Shown here piece by piece: positions 49,001-60,600 of a stretch of DNA of 64,000 bases (the first letter of the stretch is position 1; the number at the start of each line of letters is the position of its first letter). Position numbers and translations under genes: made by a program. The stretch comes from Amblyornis subalaris (Eukaryota; Chordata; Aves; Passeriformes; Ptilonorhynchidae). The notes below the pieces were generated by a model. It saw nothing but the letters and a program-made list of their open reading frames with translations. It was not told where the DNA came from and did no database searches. The DNA lies in NCBI GenBank assembly GCA_018881555.1, contig JACAXG010000056.1:631462-695461 (forward strand). Reading direction: 5' to 3'.

Positions 49001-52000
49001 TTCCTCAACCTAATCCTTCTTATCCCCTTCAAGTGAACAACTCTGCTTTAACCGATTATTTATTCAGGGAGTACTGTCTAATTTTTAATTAGCTTGACCA
49101 AAGACTACATTACATCAGAATAAATCTTGGGAGAATTGTCTCTAGAACATCAAGGAAATTTTTATAGTTACATACTATTTTTTGTTACTGATGTTATGTC
49201 ATTAAAACTCAAAATTCCATTTCTGTCACACCACCATGAATTACAATTCAAAAAGTTTTTATTTAAAATTGTTCATTTATTTTATCTCGCAGCAGTAATT
49301 TTCCCAATTACTTTCTGTCCAGGCAGTTCCTGGATTAGGTATGTTCTCACAAGGCAACCACTCTGCAAAGGCAAGGATGGATTTTGTACATTTGCCACTC
49401 CTCCATATTTAGCTTTTCTGTTTAAACTACTGTACTTCCTTTGTAGCAGAGATTAGTATCTGGGGACAAAGGTCTAACTTTTAGTCTTCTAACAACTGCA
49501 AAATTTTACTGATAAAGCAGACCCAGAACCTATACTCTTATCCCTTCCCCAGCCCTTTTACTCTACCCTCCTTACCTTGGCTAATTCCCACCTTTCTACA
49601 AACCTCTCCTTTAGATATGGGACTGCTCTGATCAGCGCATTGAAGGTGTGCACATCAGCTGGAAAATGTAAGATAATCCATTTTAAATGACAATTTATAG
49701 TCTACAGGAAACAGTTTGTTCCAGCATGGCTCAGTCTTTGGCAAAGTCTCATGCAAACCTGTTTCCAGCGAGCCAGCCACATGCCAACTGCACTGGAATA
49801 ACCAGTTTGCATTCAGCCCCCATGATCCAGCTGAGGTCCGTACCCCTGCGCCAATCATCACTGCCATGGAACAAACATTTCAGTGGCTTGCTGGTACTCA
49901 GGAGACCACCAAGAACAACCAGGAGACACTCACCCTTGTGCCTTTCATTCAGCAAGTCTATGTACACATCATAAGCTTTGGAATAAGCCCCATGCTGCAA
50001 AAAGAACAAAAATAAACAATCTCTATGACTGTGTGAGATTTCACCAGCTGAAAAAGCCCCCAGCACTGAAGAATAACTTTACCTTCACCATCCCACGGAT
50101 CATCGTGCAATAGGAGTGTGCATTCCTCTCTGGCATTATCTTAAATATCCTTTCAGCATGGTTGTTCTCCCTAGAATCAAGGAACAAGCTGAATGTTAAA
50201 GACCCAAATAAAAGATACCTTTAGGAAAAGGATTCAACATGCAGAACAAAATAAGGGGCTGTACTCCCAAGACTGACATTTAAATATCACACTTGTGATA
50301 CTTTTAGCTATTCTACAATCACTTACCAGATTTCCATCAACACTTTAAAAGATCAGCAAACACAGGTTTATATAATAAGTAACATCTGTGAGTATGGGCT
50401 GCTAAAAGATTCAAGTTTGCTCTATAGCAACAATGCATGTGGCACAACCCACAGAATATGGGAATATAGGCAAGATTTCCTGTACCTCCATCTAGGGCCA
50501 GATGACTGTGAACCTCTTCGGAATTCTCTCTTTGGAGCCTTCTGTTCTGAAGCATTCACCTGGAGAGATTTTTGCAGAACTAAGTTACTCAGAGTTCAAA
50601 ATTATGATTTAACATCAAATGGCACTATTTGGTAACAATACTGAAGTTCAGCGGCATGGACTAAAGGTAGTTTTTAATAGGTTATATTAGAATAGGTTAT
50701 ATTAGAATAGAATTCCATCATAACATTCAGGAAACATTAACTAGATTGAGAATCATGTTTATATTGTGATTAAACATATTAACAGCTTTATACAAACTAC
50801 TGCTGCTACTAGGTCAGTCACGGGATTTTTGAAACAGAGGTATCTCCTGGGAATGTTGACTGCATCTGATCCACCTCGTGGCATCTCCCATGCACACAGT
50901 CACAGTACAAAAATTTTGACATCATCTTGATACCCTCTCAGTATGTATGAATAAATAAATAGAGATCAACAAATTTTCCATACCCCTGGTTCTTCCAAAC
51001 CCTCTTTTTCTTCTTCCTCTTTTTCAGGAGTAGATTCACCATCTCCATAGAAGCACAACAAATCTAAAAGGCTGTTTGTGGTCTCCAGAGATACAGGAGT
51101 ACCTTTAGAAAATGAGAATTTATGACAGTCACAGAGAANGTAAAGAGCTCACCACTCTATAGCCATACCAGAAAACTTTTGAACACCACTTTGCATTCTT
51201 TCAACACAAAGACATTTTCTAGCAAGTCTATAAACTCTGGGTGTGACACCAGTACTACCACAAACCCACTCGTCATAGGAGAGAATTTTAACACTGGAGT
51301 ATTTGGTTTTGTACTGAAGCCATTGAAAGTGTAGAGTTTTCCTGATCAAGTGGGAGAAGCAAGTGACAGCTGGCAGCCAGGACTATGAAGCAGCACAAGC
51401 CCAAGACAACATCTGAAATTTCTAGTGCTTTTCATAACTCCTGCTAGGATACACCCTGCTGTGAAGACCACTTTGTGTGTTTCACTTTCCATGAAACAGA
51501 TTTAAAACNAATAGAAGGATTTTATCTGCTTCCTATTCAAGAAATAATTTGTTGTCCTTATCACCAAAGTGACATGTCAGACAAGCAGTGGCTAAGATTC
51601 TCCAATAATTCTAGAGAAACCACTTCACTGGACCAGAGTCAGTTGTGAGAGGAGCAACACAGTCACAAAACTGTCTCCATAGCCTGTGCCAGCTACTGAA
51701 ATATTTTTGGAACAATNTAAGTAGAGCTCCACCACAGAATCTGGCAGGTGACCACACACCTGCTTGTAGAAGCTGATCAAACATGTCCACAGACTGTTTC
51801 AGCATTCGGAGGTGGATGCGCTCCCTTAGAGCTTCCTCGCTCACTCCTTCAGTCTGAGGTGTGAGTGTCTCGGGCATCAAGCACTAAAAGCAAAGAGTGC
51901 AAGTCAGTCATGAGCTCAAACCTCCTCTAAACTATCACTAAAACACCAACCAAATATCCTTACTCTGCACCCAATGCATTGCTTGCAGCCTAACAACAGC

Positions 52001-55000
52001 AGTCCTTTTGCTGATGAAGGACCACACACATCCTCATCCCTCACTTTTGTGCTAGGAAGCAACATCTAAACAACAACAGTGCTTTTCTTACTTTTATCTC
52101 AAGAAGCTGATATGATATTGAACTCCCAAGGAAAAATGTTCACTACAGAAACATAATGGAAATACAGTACTGCTNTCATACTGTCTGCAAAATAGTTACT
52201 AAAATTATCCCTTTATCTTAATTTTGGACCAGTCCGAAAGCTGATTTCACCGACAAAGCACAAATATAATGAAAAATAAAAGCAAAAAGCTTACTGGTAC
52301 GTTGGGCTCTGCAAAAGTCTTGTCAAAGTACTGAGGAAAGTTCTTTATAATGTATTTTGCAGCATTTCTCCCAGACTCCTTTGACAATGAATATATACGC
52401 TGCATAAAAATGAGAGAGAAAAAGATGAAGAAATACACAAATAACAAGGCTGTGAGTGGGGAAGAAACNTTTTCTTTAACATTGAACATTCTGATGGGAT
52501 CAAATTAAAAACTCATGCTTCATTTTCAACTCAGTAAAATCACAGGCATGACATGACAACATTCCAGGTAAACATTCTGGTATTCATGCCAGTATGTCTA
52601 TTCTTTAAATGCCACTGTACTCTAATTCCTTTTTACTTAGTCAAGGGGCACAGTTCTGTATCAGACATCTGAAATGCTGCACTACTACCTCAAGCTCAAA
52701 AACATCTCTCATTTTAGACAGAAAATTCTGAAAGCAATCTGATACTTCATTTTCTTTTCTAATCAAAACCAGGCTTCAATTAGATAAGAGTATTCATAGC
52801 CTAGACAAAGGTACGGGAGAAGCTATCAAGGATCTGACAGGAAATACTTACAGAATTAGCTGCATTTCTTGGCATAAGGAAAGGGTCATCCTGGAACATG
52901 TAATGAGCAGCAGTAGGATCCTGTGGAAAGAAGAAACCAGAATTGAAAGGTTTATTGCTATGTGCATAAGCATAACACACTGCTTCATGGAATTTAAGGC
53001 ACAATTAATTCTTTCATCATAACCGCCACCTACGCACGTTTTACAAAAATTCCTCTTGCTCAAAAAGATTCAGCCTGTTTGGAAATAGTTTTAAAAATAT
53101 TTCTATTCTACAAACACACAGGCTAATATGGTGACAAAAAAGGGTCCTTTCTATAACATGGCAAGCAGATTCAATTCCTAGAATTCAAGTTAGACAGAAT
53201 TAAAGACCAGCATCACAGCATTCCCAGGTTTTGCCTAGCAAGAGCAGACACTCATTGCACTTTGTAAGACCTTTCTAGACTGAGATTGGAAGGGCATTCT
53301 GGACTGGGAGGCTGAACTGGTGAAGGAACTTGCTCCCTATGTTAGCGAGAGCCTTACGGAAGTATTGCAGCTTTCACTGGTAACTGCAGCACTCTCTTAG
53401 CACAAGATTGAGGCTTTAAGGACACAGCACAACATCCTGAGCAAAAGGGAAAACCCTGATGTAAAAGTCCCATCTTTCATTTATGGCCAAAGCAGAAATT
53501 AAGATCCCCCAGAGCACAAGGCTATTGCACAAAATGGACAACCTGACCCATTCCCATGACCCACAGAACCACTCACCCTGTTCACAGTAGAAGCCAAGGT
53601 CTGGAGCACCGCGAGCTTATCCCTAAACACAAAGGAGCTTTGATTAATACTCAGCTGCAGACTCTGAATGCTGTGCATTACTTAGTATGGAGAACCAGCA
53701 CAGGATTATCCTGACCCATAAGGATTTTCAGTTCTAGGAAATGTTTTTGCTGCANTTAGAAAATAACACTTTTCACAAAGGAAGGCAAAATTCAAGTGCA
53801 AAAATGGTCTCAGTTCTGGAACAACCCCAAGAAAAAGGAAAGATTTGAGGAAAACCAGAAGAGCACCTGTGTTTCCAATTATTACTCCTGCCCTTATAAT
53901 ACATTATCAAAGAGAGATCATAGGGAAGAGACACAGAACTAGTTCCTTGGAATGCTGCTNTCAGAGCCTGTCCCCATCTCTGAGGGATATGTATGTGAGT
54001 CCCTCTTCAAGACATGCNTTTGCAAGAAAAAATAAAACAAATCAAAACCAGATTTCTCAGGACTCCTGTGCCTGTGGATCCTTAAGACTTTGGTTGTTTC
54101 AAGCAAAGAAGGAAAGGCCAGTGGAAGTGTCTAGGTGAAGGTGGCCTTACTCTAGGTTTACATGCAGACACCATTTGTCCATAAACTTAGTTTTTGCTGT
54201 ACAGTCATGCAATTCCATCTTAAGTGCTCCCAACAAAATAGATTTTTTTCAGCTGTCTAATTTCTAAACAGGATTTATTCAGCCAGCTATCAATTCTATT
54301 TTGCTGGAAAAAACACATTCATATGCAAACAGACAAATGAACTTGATCTTACAGATCGTTAGCAAATGTGATCTTTTGCTTAAATCTATGCTTAAAAATG
54401 CAGTTTGTTGTAACTGTTTTTAAAAGAAAGGTCAGGAATGCAGTGTACATAGTCTGCACAGAGAGTAAGAGTCAAGAATATTCACAGAGCTCCAAATCAG
54501 CAGGAAAAAATCACTAGTGGGACATGGCATTAAGGAATACAAGAACCTCAGTTTTCTTTTTCAGATTTGGTGGACACACTACATTTAGCTGTCTAACACT
54601 GATTTTCTTCCAAGTTGACAGATTCCAGAAGTAAACACTCACCATGTTTTCCTTCGAGGGAGCACAATTTCTTCTTGAGTTACTATGAGAAACAATATTA
54701 AAATCGTCATTAGAAATAAAGAGATGCTCAAAGAAAATCTCGACCTCATGGTTGTAGCAAGGTGGGGGTCAATCTCTTCTCCCAAGTAACAAGTGATAGG
54801 ACAAGAGGAAACAGCCTCAAGTTGCACCAGGTGAAGTCTAGATTGGATACTGGGAAAAATTTCCTCACTGAAAGGCTTGTCAAGCATTAGATCAGGCTGC
54901 CCAGGGAAGTGNTGGGGTCTCTATCCCTGGAGGTATTTAAGACACACAGATGTGGCACTTAGGGACATGTTTAGAGGTGGCCTTGGTAGTCCTGAGTTAA

Positions 55001-57149
55001 TGGCTGGACTCTACTAACTCAGAGGTCTTTTCCAACCCAAGCAATTCTGTGATTCTACAAAAATGGATGAGTTAAGCTGATCCAGCTGAAAGTACTAAAG
55101 GGTTTTAAACCACAGTCTAATGTAGGCTCATGGAGCTGCACAACTCGGTTCATGCTCTTGGAGCACAGAGCTGGGTGGTGATGAGGTAAGGAATCAAGCT
55201 AATCCAGGAAATTTCTGCACAATGAAGACAGGGGAAAGAAAATCCAAGAAGAGGAAAGAGGGTGCTCACANTGTCTTTATCTCCTGACAGACTGTGTTGT
55301 TTGGAGATTAAGAAAACATGCAAGAAACCAGTAATGAAGACATCTTACCTTCTGAATTGTCCACAGCCTTCCCAAAAGCAGCACTACTCGAAGAGCACCT
55401 ACAAAACCATCAGGGGCTTGAATTNATGGCAGTCACATTAATACAGCAAAAGCAGACTAATGAAATTCTGTACTACAGGTCAGAATTAATTATAGCATTA
55501 GAGGGAACTGGAGCACATTAGAATAACTGGCAGTGTTGCACCAACTCCACATTATCATCATAAAACTCACATTTGATGCTTCTCTTAAAGCCCTAATTTT
55601 AATAAACAAGAAACTAGACACTAAAAAAATCATACCACAAAAAAAAAAGCAATGATTATTTCATTTTGGGATATGATGGATTTAATGTAGTTTTCATTAA
55701 TTAGGGCATCTTAGAAAGAAAATCCTGAACATAAATCAAAAATGACACTTTTGTGTTTTAGAAGCAGGATCATGCTGAAAACAGCACTTTAAAAGAAAAA
55801 TATTTAAGACCTGAGTAGTGTTTACAAAGGCAGAAAACCCCAAGTTGTGATGCAGGTGAATCAGCACTGGTTAGTTCCAGANGCCCAATCCCTACAGAGC
55901 TGCAGAAACTTGTGCACAAAACCACACCTGCAGCAGGCACAGACACATGAACTCACTTATGANTATCACAAGGCAGCTGCTTTGTGCTCAGTCACAGGAC
56001 ACTGCCTCAAGTCTTTCTTGATTTCTTGATTCACTGTTCAGATTTTACTGCTTTTAACACAAACTAAGGCTTACATTAAAATACTTTAACTTTTTTTGCT
56101 CACGAAGCAACCTCACACTAAAGCCTTACTGCAACTTAATGCCTCCACACTGACCTTGACCCTGAGGGAGAGGCTCTGAAGGTGCATTCACAGCTCGGTG
56201 CCTTACAGTGGCACTGCATAATTCAAGCTGCTCCTGGAAGTCCCACAAACTGATTAAGCATGATTTAGCCTACCCAGATGCAAGTTACGAGTAGTTAGTG
56301 AAGTGGAGCCTTTTCATTTAAGGTATCCCCTGAACAAAACCTCCTCATTTAATAGAATGATAAAATGTTAAGAGGTTAGAAAGGACCTTAAAGATCATCT
56401 TGGCCAACTCCCCCTGCTATGGGCAGGCACACCATCCACCAGACCAGGTTGCTCCAAATCCCATCCAATCTAGCCTTGAACACTTTCAGGGATGGGGCAG
56501 CCACAACTTTGCTCGGCAACCCGTGCCAGTGTCGCACCACTCTCACGGTAAAGAATTTCTTCNAAATATCTAATCTAAACCTGCTCTCTTTCAACCTGTA
56601 CCCATTACTCCTTGTCCTATTACTGAAATTCCTACCAAAAAGTCCCTCTCTGACTTCCTGGTAGGCCCCCTTCGGATACTGGAAGATTGCCGTGGGGTCT
56701 CCACGCAACATTCCCTTCTCCAGGTTGAACAGCCCCAGCTTCCTCAGCCTTCGTAGAGAAAGTGCTCATNTGCTTCTTCCTGAGACTCAGCTCTAGGAAT
56801 CGCTTAGCAGCTCAAACTCTCTCCCAGGGAGGTCCCCAGCCATTCAAAAGCAGGGAAGAGCCCCAGGAAAGGGGCTCCTCCCCACCACACCGCCTCGGCC
56901 ATGCCGGCCCCACGAGCCANCGCGCACGCGCACTGCGAGCACCAGCACTGCACCTTCGCGGACTTTCCCGCCTCACTCCCCACACACCCCACCCGTCGAT
57001 TCCTNCCCAGTTCTGCTGCCGCCGCCACCCAGCCCTTCCCTCCCGGCGGGCCCTCACCGGTAGCTCTCCTGCCCGCCCGGCAAGCGGCACCGCCGCCCCA
57101 GCCACAGCGCCCGCTGCCAGCAGCCGCTCCCGACCCGCTGCGCCGCCAT
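40067..57149 (-). CDS. PTCD3: PTCD3, mitochondrial small ribosomal subunit PPR protein mS39 (24 exons)
   Basis: PTCD3 is a pentatricopeptide-repeat protein of the mitochondrial 28S subunit near the mRNA entry site. Exons in transcript order: 57149-57058, 55398-55349, 54682-54643, 53622-53577, 52920-52852, 52399-52295, 51883-51760, 51102-50984, 50559-50486, 50170-50083, 49994-49934, 49658-49576, 48920-48776, 48181-48131, 47296-47213, 46273-46245, 45950-45847, 45134-45056, 44964-44874, 44183-44098, 43003-42855, 41982-41941, 41045-40887, 40145-40067. All phases close to give 682 aa (human 689, also 24 exons). Recognisable blocks include [101 protein letters not shown] and an Asp/Ser-rich tail ([15 protein letters not shown]). 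Weak donors follow exon 8 (GTATGG) and exon 19 (GTCGGT). SNORD94 lies in intron 11. Confidence 0.97.
41825..41885 (+). mobile_element. CR1 3' terminal fragment
   Basis: CCTTTAGAGATCCCTTCCAA followed by CCCAAAT and ATTC repeats is a CR1 3' end, about 60 bp. In PTCD3 intron 22, just left of exon 22. Confidence 0.75.
43547..44087 (+). mobile_element. Solo LTR of a passerine endogenous retrovirus
   Basis: Begins CTGTGCTGGTTTTGGCTGGG, with AACACAGGGATATTTTTGTT, GGCTGGGGGTGCACAAGGAG, ACAGCTGACCCTACATGACC, AATAAAGCTGGGG, CTTCCCAAGAAACCGTTCC and GGAGGAGTGAGCAAGTGGCT. These blocks match the solo LTRs common in songbird genomes (TguLTR-type) as I remember them. The region between about 43980 and 44000 is shortened relative to that pattern. 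No internal viral genes are present. It is inserted in PTCD3 intron 20, antisense to the gene, and ends roughly 10 bp from the exon 20 splice donor. Confidence 0.85.
49725..49868 (-). ncRNA. SNORD94: SNORD94, box C/D small nucleolar RNA (guide for U6 snRNA C62)
   Basis: The minus strand of PTCD3 intron 11 carries a terminal stem CATGGC (49868-49863) paired with GCCATG (49730-49725). Box C is GTGATGA (49861-49855) and box D is CTGA (49734-49731). Just after box C, GCGCAGGGG (49851-49843) is complementary to U6 CCCCUGCGC (nucleotides 60-68). The D' box CGGA is at 49840-49837. The fifth base upstream of D' pairs with C62 of U6, exactly as the box C/D rule requires. PTCD3 is the known SNORD94 host in mammals. 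The 144-nt length is close to the human RNA, and box D is about 72 nt from the 3' splice site, typical for intronic C/D snoRNAs. Released by splicing and trimming, it guides 2'-O-methylation of U6. Confidence 0.93.
54765..55060 (+). mobile_element. CR1 LINE 3' fragment
   Basis: Sense CR1: GGGGGTCAATCTCTTCTCCC, AGTGATAGGACAAGAGGAAA, GAGGTCTTTTCCAACCCAAG, ending at AATTCTGTGATTCTAC. In PTCD3 intron 2, antisense to the gene. Confidence 0.95.
56352..56775 (-). mobile_element. CR1 LINE 3' fragment near the PTCD3 promoter
   Basis: Antisense CR1: AATAGAATGATAAAATGTTA, AAAGGACCTTAAAGATCATC, ACCAGGTTGCTCCAAATCCC, ending in CAGGTTGAACAGCCCCAGC and CTTCCTCAGCC. In PTCD3 intron 1, about 100 bp left of the CpG island. 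Confidence 0.95.
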
Positions 57150-57600
57150 GCTGCTCCCGCGCGCAGCCCTCTGGGAAAGGGGACAGCAGCACACCCTCGG
57201 CGCGGGGGAGCCCGGTTCCGCCCTTCCGCGGCGGTGGTAGCGCCCGGCCCCGGCCCCGGCCCCGCCCCCTCCGCAGCCCGGACCGCGTGGTGCTGCCTGT
57301 GGCGCGGCACTTCCAGAGGGAGAGTGGGACCGGGTGTCGGCCGGGAAGGAGTCGCTCGTTCGTCATGAGGCCGCCCAAAGTGGTGCCGTGGCGGCGGCTG
57401 GTTGGGGTGTCCTTCGGGATGTACACGGCCGAGGAGATCAGGTGAGGCTGCATGTGTTCACATCCCCAGCCGTGCGGGTGCTGGTGGGACTACAAGTCTC
57501 AGCGTGCCCCGCGGCCGGGCGCCGACGAGCCGCAGTGGGCTCTGGCGCGCGGCATGCTGGGACATGTAGTCCGGCTGGGCCGGGGCCCTCACCGGCCGCC
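56885..57600. promoter_or_regulatory. Bidirectional PTCD3/POLR1A promoter and CpG island
   Basis: The two start codons face away from each other, 215 bp apart (57149 minus, 57365 plus), within about 0.7 kb of CpG-rich DNA. Visible elements are a perfect NRF1-like CGCGCACGCGCA at 56921-56932 in PTCD3 intron 1; a GC-box/GGCCCC cluster at about 57241-57272 between the genes; and the ZNF143-like inverted pair at 57489-57570 in POLR1A intron 1. Confidence 0.8.
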
Positions 57601-60600
57601 GGGATGGCGACAGCCGAGTTTTGTANGAACTCCCACCGCTCGAGGGGACACACGGACAAAATTACGTGATTTTGTAGTAGAATGGGTTAAGATGTAAAAA
57701 AAATATTTGCTATGGTATGAATGATTGTGTTCNGACGATGAAATCAGTGATACACAAATGCCCTTTGAATTCGCAGTGTCCTCAGAAAGATGTTTCCATG
57801 AATTAAAAACATTATACAGACACTAAATGCCCATGCTAGTTGTACCGTTCAAGTGCGTGTCGTGTGGCTGTTTGCTGTCGTTGATTTTTACTCTTTTCTT
57901 TCAACTTCAGGAAACTGAGTGTAAAACCCATAACAAACCCTCAGTACCTGGATAATGTGGGGAACCCGGCTGTAAATGGACTGTACGACCTGGCCTTGGG
58001 ACCTCCAGACTCCAAAGAAGTGTGTGCAACTTGCATGCAGAACTTCAGCAACTGCCCTGGACACTTTGGCCATATAGAGCTGCCTCTGACTGTCTACAAC
58101 CCCCTGTTCTTCGATGTATGTACACTAAATTATTGCTGGTGAAATGGGTGGTGCTGCCCAAGCTGTCATGTTGTTGCAGTCCTTGAAAATAGTAAAGGTG
58201 CTGAGATCTGTTTTCATTCTTAAGTGTAATAGCAGCAAGCATAGTAGAAAAGGTGTGTTGTGTCGTGATAGTTCTATACAAACAGACCTTATGAAAAATA
58301 GGCACTTTGTTGTAATTATTGTTTTATTCAGTATTGACAAACAAGTGAGGGGAGAATATTCATCATAAAGTATAGGACTGGCTGTAGGATCTCATGCTTT
58401 AATTAAATGGATGGCAGAGTAAAAATTGTTATTTCGTTTAAACAACCACTGAACATGGACAGCTGTGTACTCTTCCAGTTTGTAACAAACCTGAGCTGGG
58501 ATGAATTTCCCTCTTGAGGTGCTGATCTCACCATTTACAGTAGCTCCCTTCTGCACAGGCTATTAGTTGAGAGTAAAAACCTCAATTTGAAGTGACTAAA
58601 GTTAGATGAAGTACCCACTTCTAGTCTTGTTCTAGCTTTAAGTCAAGTACCTGTATTGACCAAGGATTAAAATCCTGCAGCAGTAATTCCCACCCTTCTG
58701 GCCACAGCGGCTGCATGCAGCTGGAGCTAGTTGTGTGCAGAACTGTGTTAAAAATAAAACCCACTGATGATTTCCCAGACCTTGAGGAGAATGTGATTGT
58801 ATGAAGAATCTTGAAGGATTGAGACCAGAAGATTTCATTTTACTAGTGTGGGGTTCTGATTATCACATTGTCCTGTATGGGATGAGCTGTTGGGAGCTAT
58901 AGTCATGGTGCTGTGTAAGAGCAGCCTTGGTCCCAGAGCTGCTGTAGATACCACAGGTGTTTCATGTATCTATTATGTAGACTGCAGAGGGTTTATCTAC
59001 ACATCATGCTTTGCATATGAGTTTGGTTGAAATAATTTTTTTTCAGTGAGATTCTTTATGATTAAAGTTAGCCATTACTTTAATTTCTCCNTTATAGTAG
59101 TGCTTTCGTTAAGTTTAAACAATTGTATTTACTTTCTTATTGTGCAAGCTAGTAAATCTGCCAGGGTAACCATTTTTTCCTCTTTTCTTTCCAGAAANTA
59201 TACCTTCTAATCCGAGGTTCGTGTTTGAATTGTCACATGCTGACATGTCCTCGAGCCGTGGTTCACTTGCTGCTAAGTCAGCTGAAGGTGCTGGAGAAAG
59301 GGTTGCTTCATGCTGTCCATGACCTTGAAATCGTTCTGAACAGGGCAAGTACTGTGTATTGCTCCATCCCTTTTGGAGCTCTTTGTCCCATAACTATAAA
59401 GCTGTGCCAATTTCTTTTCTTCTGTTCCTTTTAGTTTTTAGAGCAATGTGCAGATGCAACAGGTTCAGAAATTGAAGAGGAGTTAAATCGCCACGTTCAG
59501 GAGATGTTACAAAGCTCTGAATTAAGAGATCGATGTTCAAATGTAAGTATAGTCAGTGCTTCTCCTCAGATCTTGGGCTTTATCCTCTTGAAAGAGCAAT
59601 GTGCAGAAGAAAGCCTGTCTTTGACTGTGTAGATGTTGGATTTTGTCCGGGAGTTCTGAACTGTATTGTGTTTAGAGGGCTTTTTGAGTGAAATGTCTGA
59701 AATTAAACTCAAAAAACATTTTATTTCCTATTAGTATAATTTTTAGGTTTCTGAAAAATTTTGTCTGTGTAGGGAAATGTTTTGATGGTGTAAATACCAT
59801 GTAAAAATCTGAGACTGCTGTCAGTACATCACTTCCAAATGTTGGTACTTCTCTGTATGATGCTCCAGCTGTTTTGACCTGCAGAACAGATTTTGAGAGC
59901 TCACGCATCCAGCAAAACTTGCAGAATTAATTGCAGTGAAATGTTCAGAAANAGTTCAGTAACTGAAATCTAATTTCCATTTAAATGTAGTTTAATATGC
60001 ACTGCTAGTAAAGATAAATATGAGTGAAGAAGATACCTAAAGATCTAAGATCTTTGAGCAGATTTGTTTATAAGCCGGNTTTAATTCCTTAATCACTTGT
60101 TTCAAAACCGAGCTTAAGCACTTTGTAAATCATACATTCATGAGCAGTCAAAAGAAGTTATTTTTGTCATTCTTCTGCCTTCTTAAGTCATCATTAGAGA
60201 AAAGCTTTACATTCCAGTACTGACTTGAAAAATAAAGACTTTATGAAATAAATTGTAAAAGGAAGGTGGAGAGCGCTGAGTGTTGTATGCCTCCAGCAAA
60301 TATGGGAAGATGATGAAAGAATGCTAGAGATCAAGGCATGAATTAAATCAGTACAAGGATGTGTATGCATTGATACTAATAATGTTCATGCTCATAATTA
60401 ATGTTAATTGTATAATGTTTAATGAACTCTTCATATAAGATGTTTTAATTTGGTTTTATTACTTTCATTATTTTAAGGTGTTTTTTTTTCTTTAGCAGGT
60501 CAAAAATGTATGTGAGTGTAGAAATAGACTGATATCACAGTTCTGGAAAGCACACATGGGTTCAAAGAAATGCCCAAACTGCAAGTAGGTTTAACTACAT

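Noticed and set aside
49809..49868. A shorter snoRNA using the CTGA at 49816-49813 as box D
   Set aside because: Its terminal stem is only about 3 bp. The CTGA at 49734-49731 gives a perfect 6-bp stem and the expected SNORD94 length.
56762..57453. Overlapping 160-230 codon ORFs on both strands in the PTCD3/POLR1A island
   Set aside because: GC-rich artefacts. The only coding parts are PTCD3 exon 1 (57149-57058) and POLR1A exon 1 (57365-57441).
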